Source: Vibrio aestivus
Lineage (GTDB): Bacteria > Pseudomonadota > Gammaproteobacteria > Enterobacterales > Vibrionaceae
Direction of reading: 5' to 3'
Assembly (NCBI GenBank): GCA_003263845.1
Contig: JYJN01000085.1
Coordinates: 1 to 35,461 of the forward strand
DNA length: 35,461 bases
Shown: in pieces, positions 35,184 through 35,461 of the stretch
Numbering within the stretch: position 1 is the first letter of the stretch
Layout: each line of letters opens with the position of its first letter
The notes under the pieces: model-generated
What the model was told of the DNA's origin: nothing
The model's database searches: none
What the model saw: the letters and a program-made list of their open reading frames with translations, nothing else
Translations under genes and position numbers: made by a program

Positions 35184-35195
35184 GAAATCGGGTAT

Positions 35196-35237
35196 GAAAA
35201 AAGCCCGCAGTTGAAGTCAATTTTGCGGGCTTTTTCA
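35196..35237. terminator. Bidirectional terminator between the DNA ligase and norM
   Basis: AAAAAGCCCGCA and TGCGGGCTTTTT (35198-35209 and 35224-35235) form a 12-bp stem with a 14-nt loop and A/T runs on both outer arms. Both flanking genes converge on it. Confidence 0.88.
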
Positions 35238-35255
35238 TCACAGTCGTCGATGAGA

Positions 35256-35461
35256 TTATTTCTCTGCCATATTCAGCTGAAAGCTTTCTGGTTGTTTATG
35301 CATCCATTTCAGGCGTAAGCCCAACAGAAACGCCGCTGTAGAGAGGCCAATGATAAAGCCGATCCAGAAACCGTGCGCCCCCATAGGTTCTACTATCCAG
35401 TCCGTCATTCCAAGAATATATCCAATCGGTAACCCTAGAATCCAGTAAGCAATAAAGGTTC
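35256..35461 (-). CDS. norM: NorM-like MATE multidrug/Na+ antiporter, C-terminal part
   Basis: The last ~68 codons are in the window; the 5' end lies beyond it. The translation from the edge reads [19 protein letters not shown], then [22 protein letters not shown] and a short polar tail ending NMAEK. The two C-terminal membrane helices, with [10 protein letters not shown] and G-x-x-G-F-W-x-G-x-I-x-G-L, are typical of NorM-type MATE exporters, which pump cationic drugs out in exchange for Na+. It converges on the DNA ligase gene over a shared terminator. Confidence 0.85.
   Translation of the reverse strand, partial: TFIAYWILGLPIGYILGMTDWIVEPMGAHGFWIGFIIGLSTAAFLLGLRLKWMHKQPESFQLNMAEK

Noticed and set aside
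1..35461. Search by eye for tRNA/rRNA genes, CRISPR repeats, insertion-sequence ends, integrase sites and origins.
   Set aside because: Nothing convincing was found on either strand.

Overview
The window looks like a chromosomal segment of a Vibrio species other than V. fischeri. The proteins are Vibrionaceae-like and base composition is moderate. The central ~22 kb is a symbiosis-polysaccharide (syp/rbd-type) biofilm locus between a periplasmic ATP-dependent DNA ligase and norM. No RNA genes, CRISPR arrays, insertion sequences or prophage genes were seen.

Layout. (1) 1-238: C-terminus of a formylglycine-generating-enzyme-like protein, then a small hypothetical gene. (2) 824-5406: a likely iron-related block, with a heterodimeric MdlAB-like ABC exporter pair convergent with a FhuF-type ferric-siderophore reductase; each side has a Fur-box-like palindrome. 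(3) 5560-10109: household and accessory genes: secreted HNH nuclease, SelO, glutathione S-transferase with a divergent LysR regulator, and a small exported protein. (4) 10200-11685: a CSS-motif/EAL c-di-GMP phosphodiesterase next to the polysaccharide locus. (5) 11956-34039, all on the minus strand: sypA (STAS), sypB (OmpA-type lipoprotein), sypC (six-SLBB exporter), sypD (Wzc-like ATPase), a PhnD-like periplasmic binding protein, sypF (hybrid kinase with HPt), sypG (sigma-54 activator), sypH/I/J (glycosyltransferases), sypK (flippase), sypL (polymerase/ligase), sypM (acetyltransferase), sypN (glycosyltransferase), sypO (chain length), sypP/Q (glycosyltransferases) and sypR (initiating sugar-phosphate transferase). 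(6) 34311-35461: DNA ligase and the C-terminus of norM, convergent across a bidirectional terminator.

How it works together. SypR would start the repeat unit on undecaprenyl phosphate. The glycosyltransferases and SypM would build and decorate it, SypK flip it, SypL polymerise it, SypO set length, and SypB/C/D export it. SypF would phosphorylate SypG. SypG would then act from TTCTCA-NNN-TGAGAA enhancers on sigma-54 promoters, which I can read directly in front of sypA, sypI, sypM, sypP and sypR, at repeated 61/71-nt spacing. The SypE kinase/phosphatase of V. fischeri is missing. A PhnD-like periplasmic protein, translationally coupled to sypF, sits in its place and is the best candidate for an unusual signalling input.

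Caveat. Thirteen single-base frameshifts are spread over twelve genes, with no in-frame stop codons noticed. I read these as sequencing or assembly indels, not gene decay, and give repaired gene spans.
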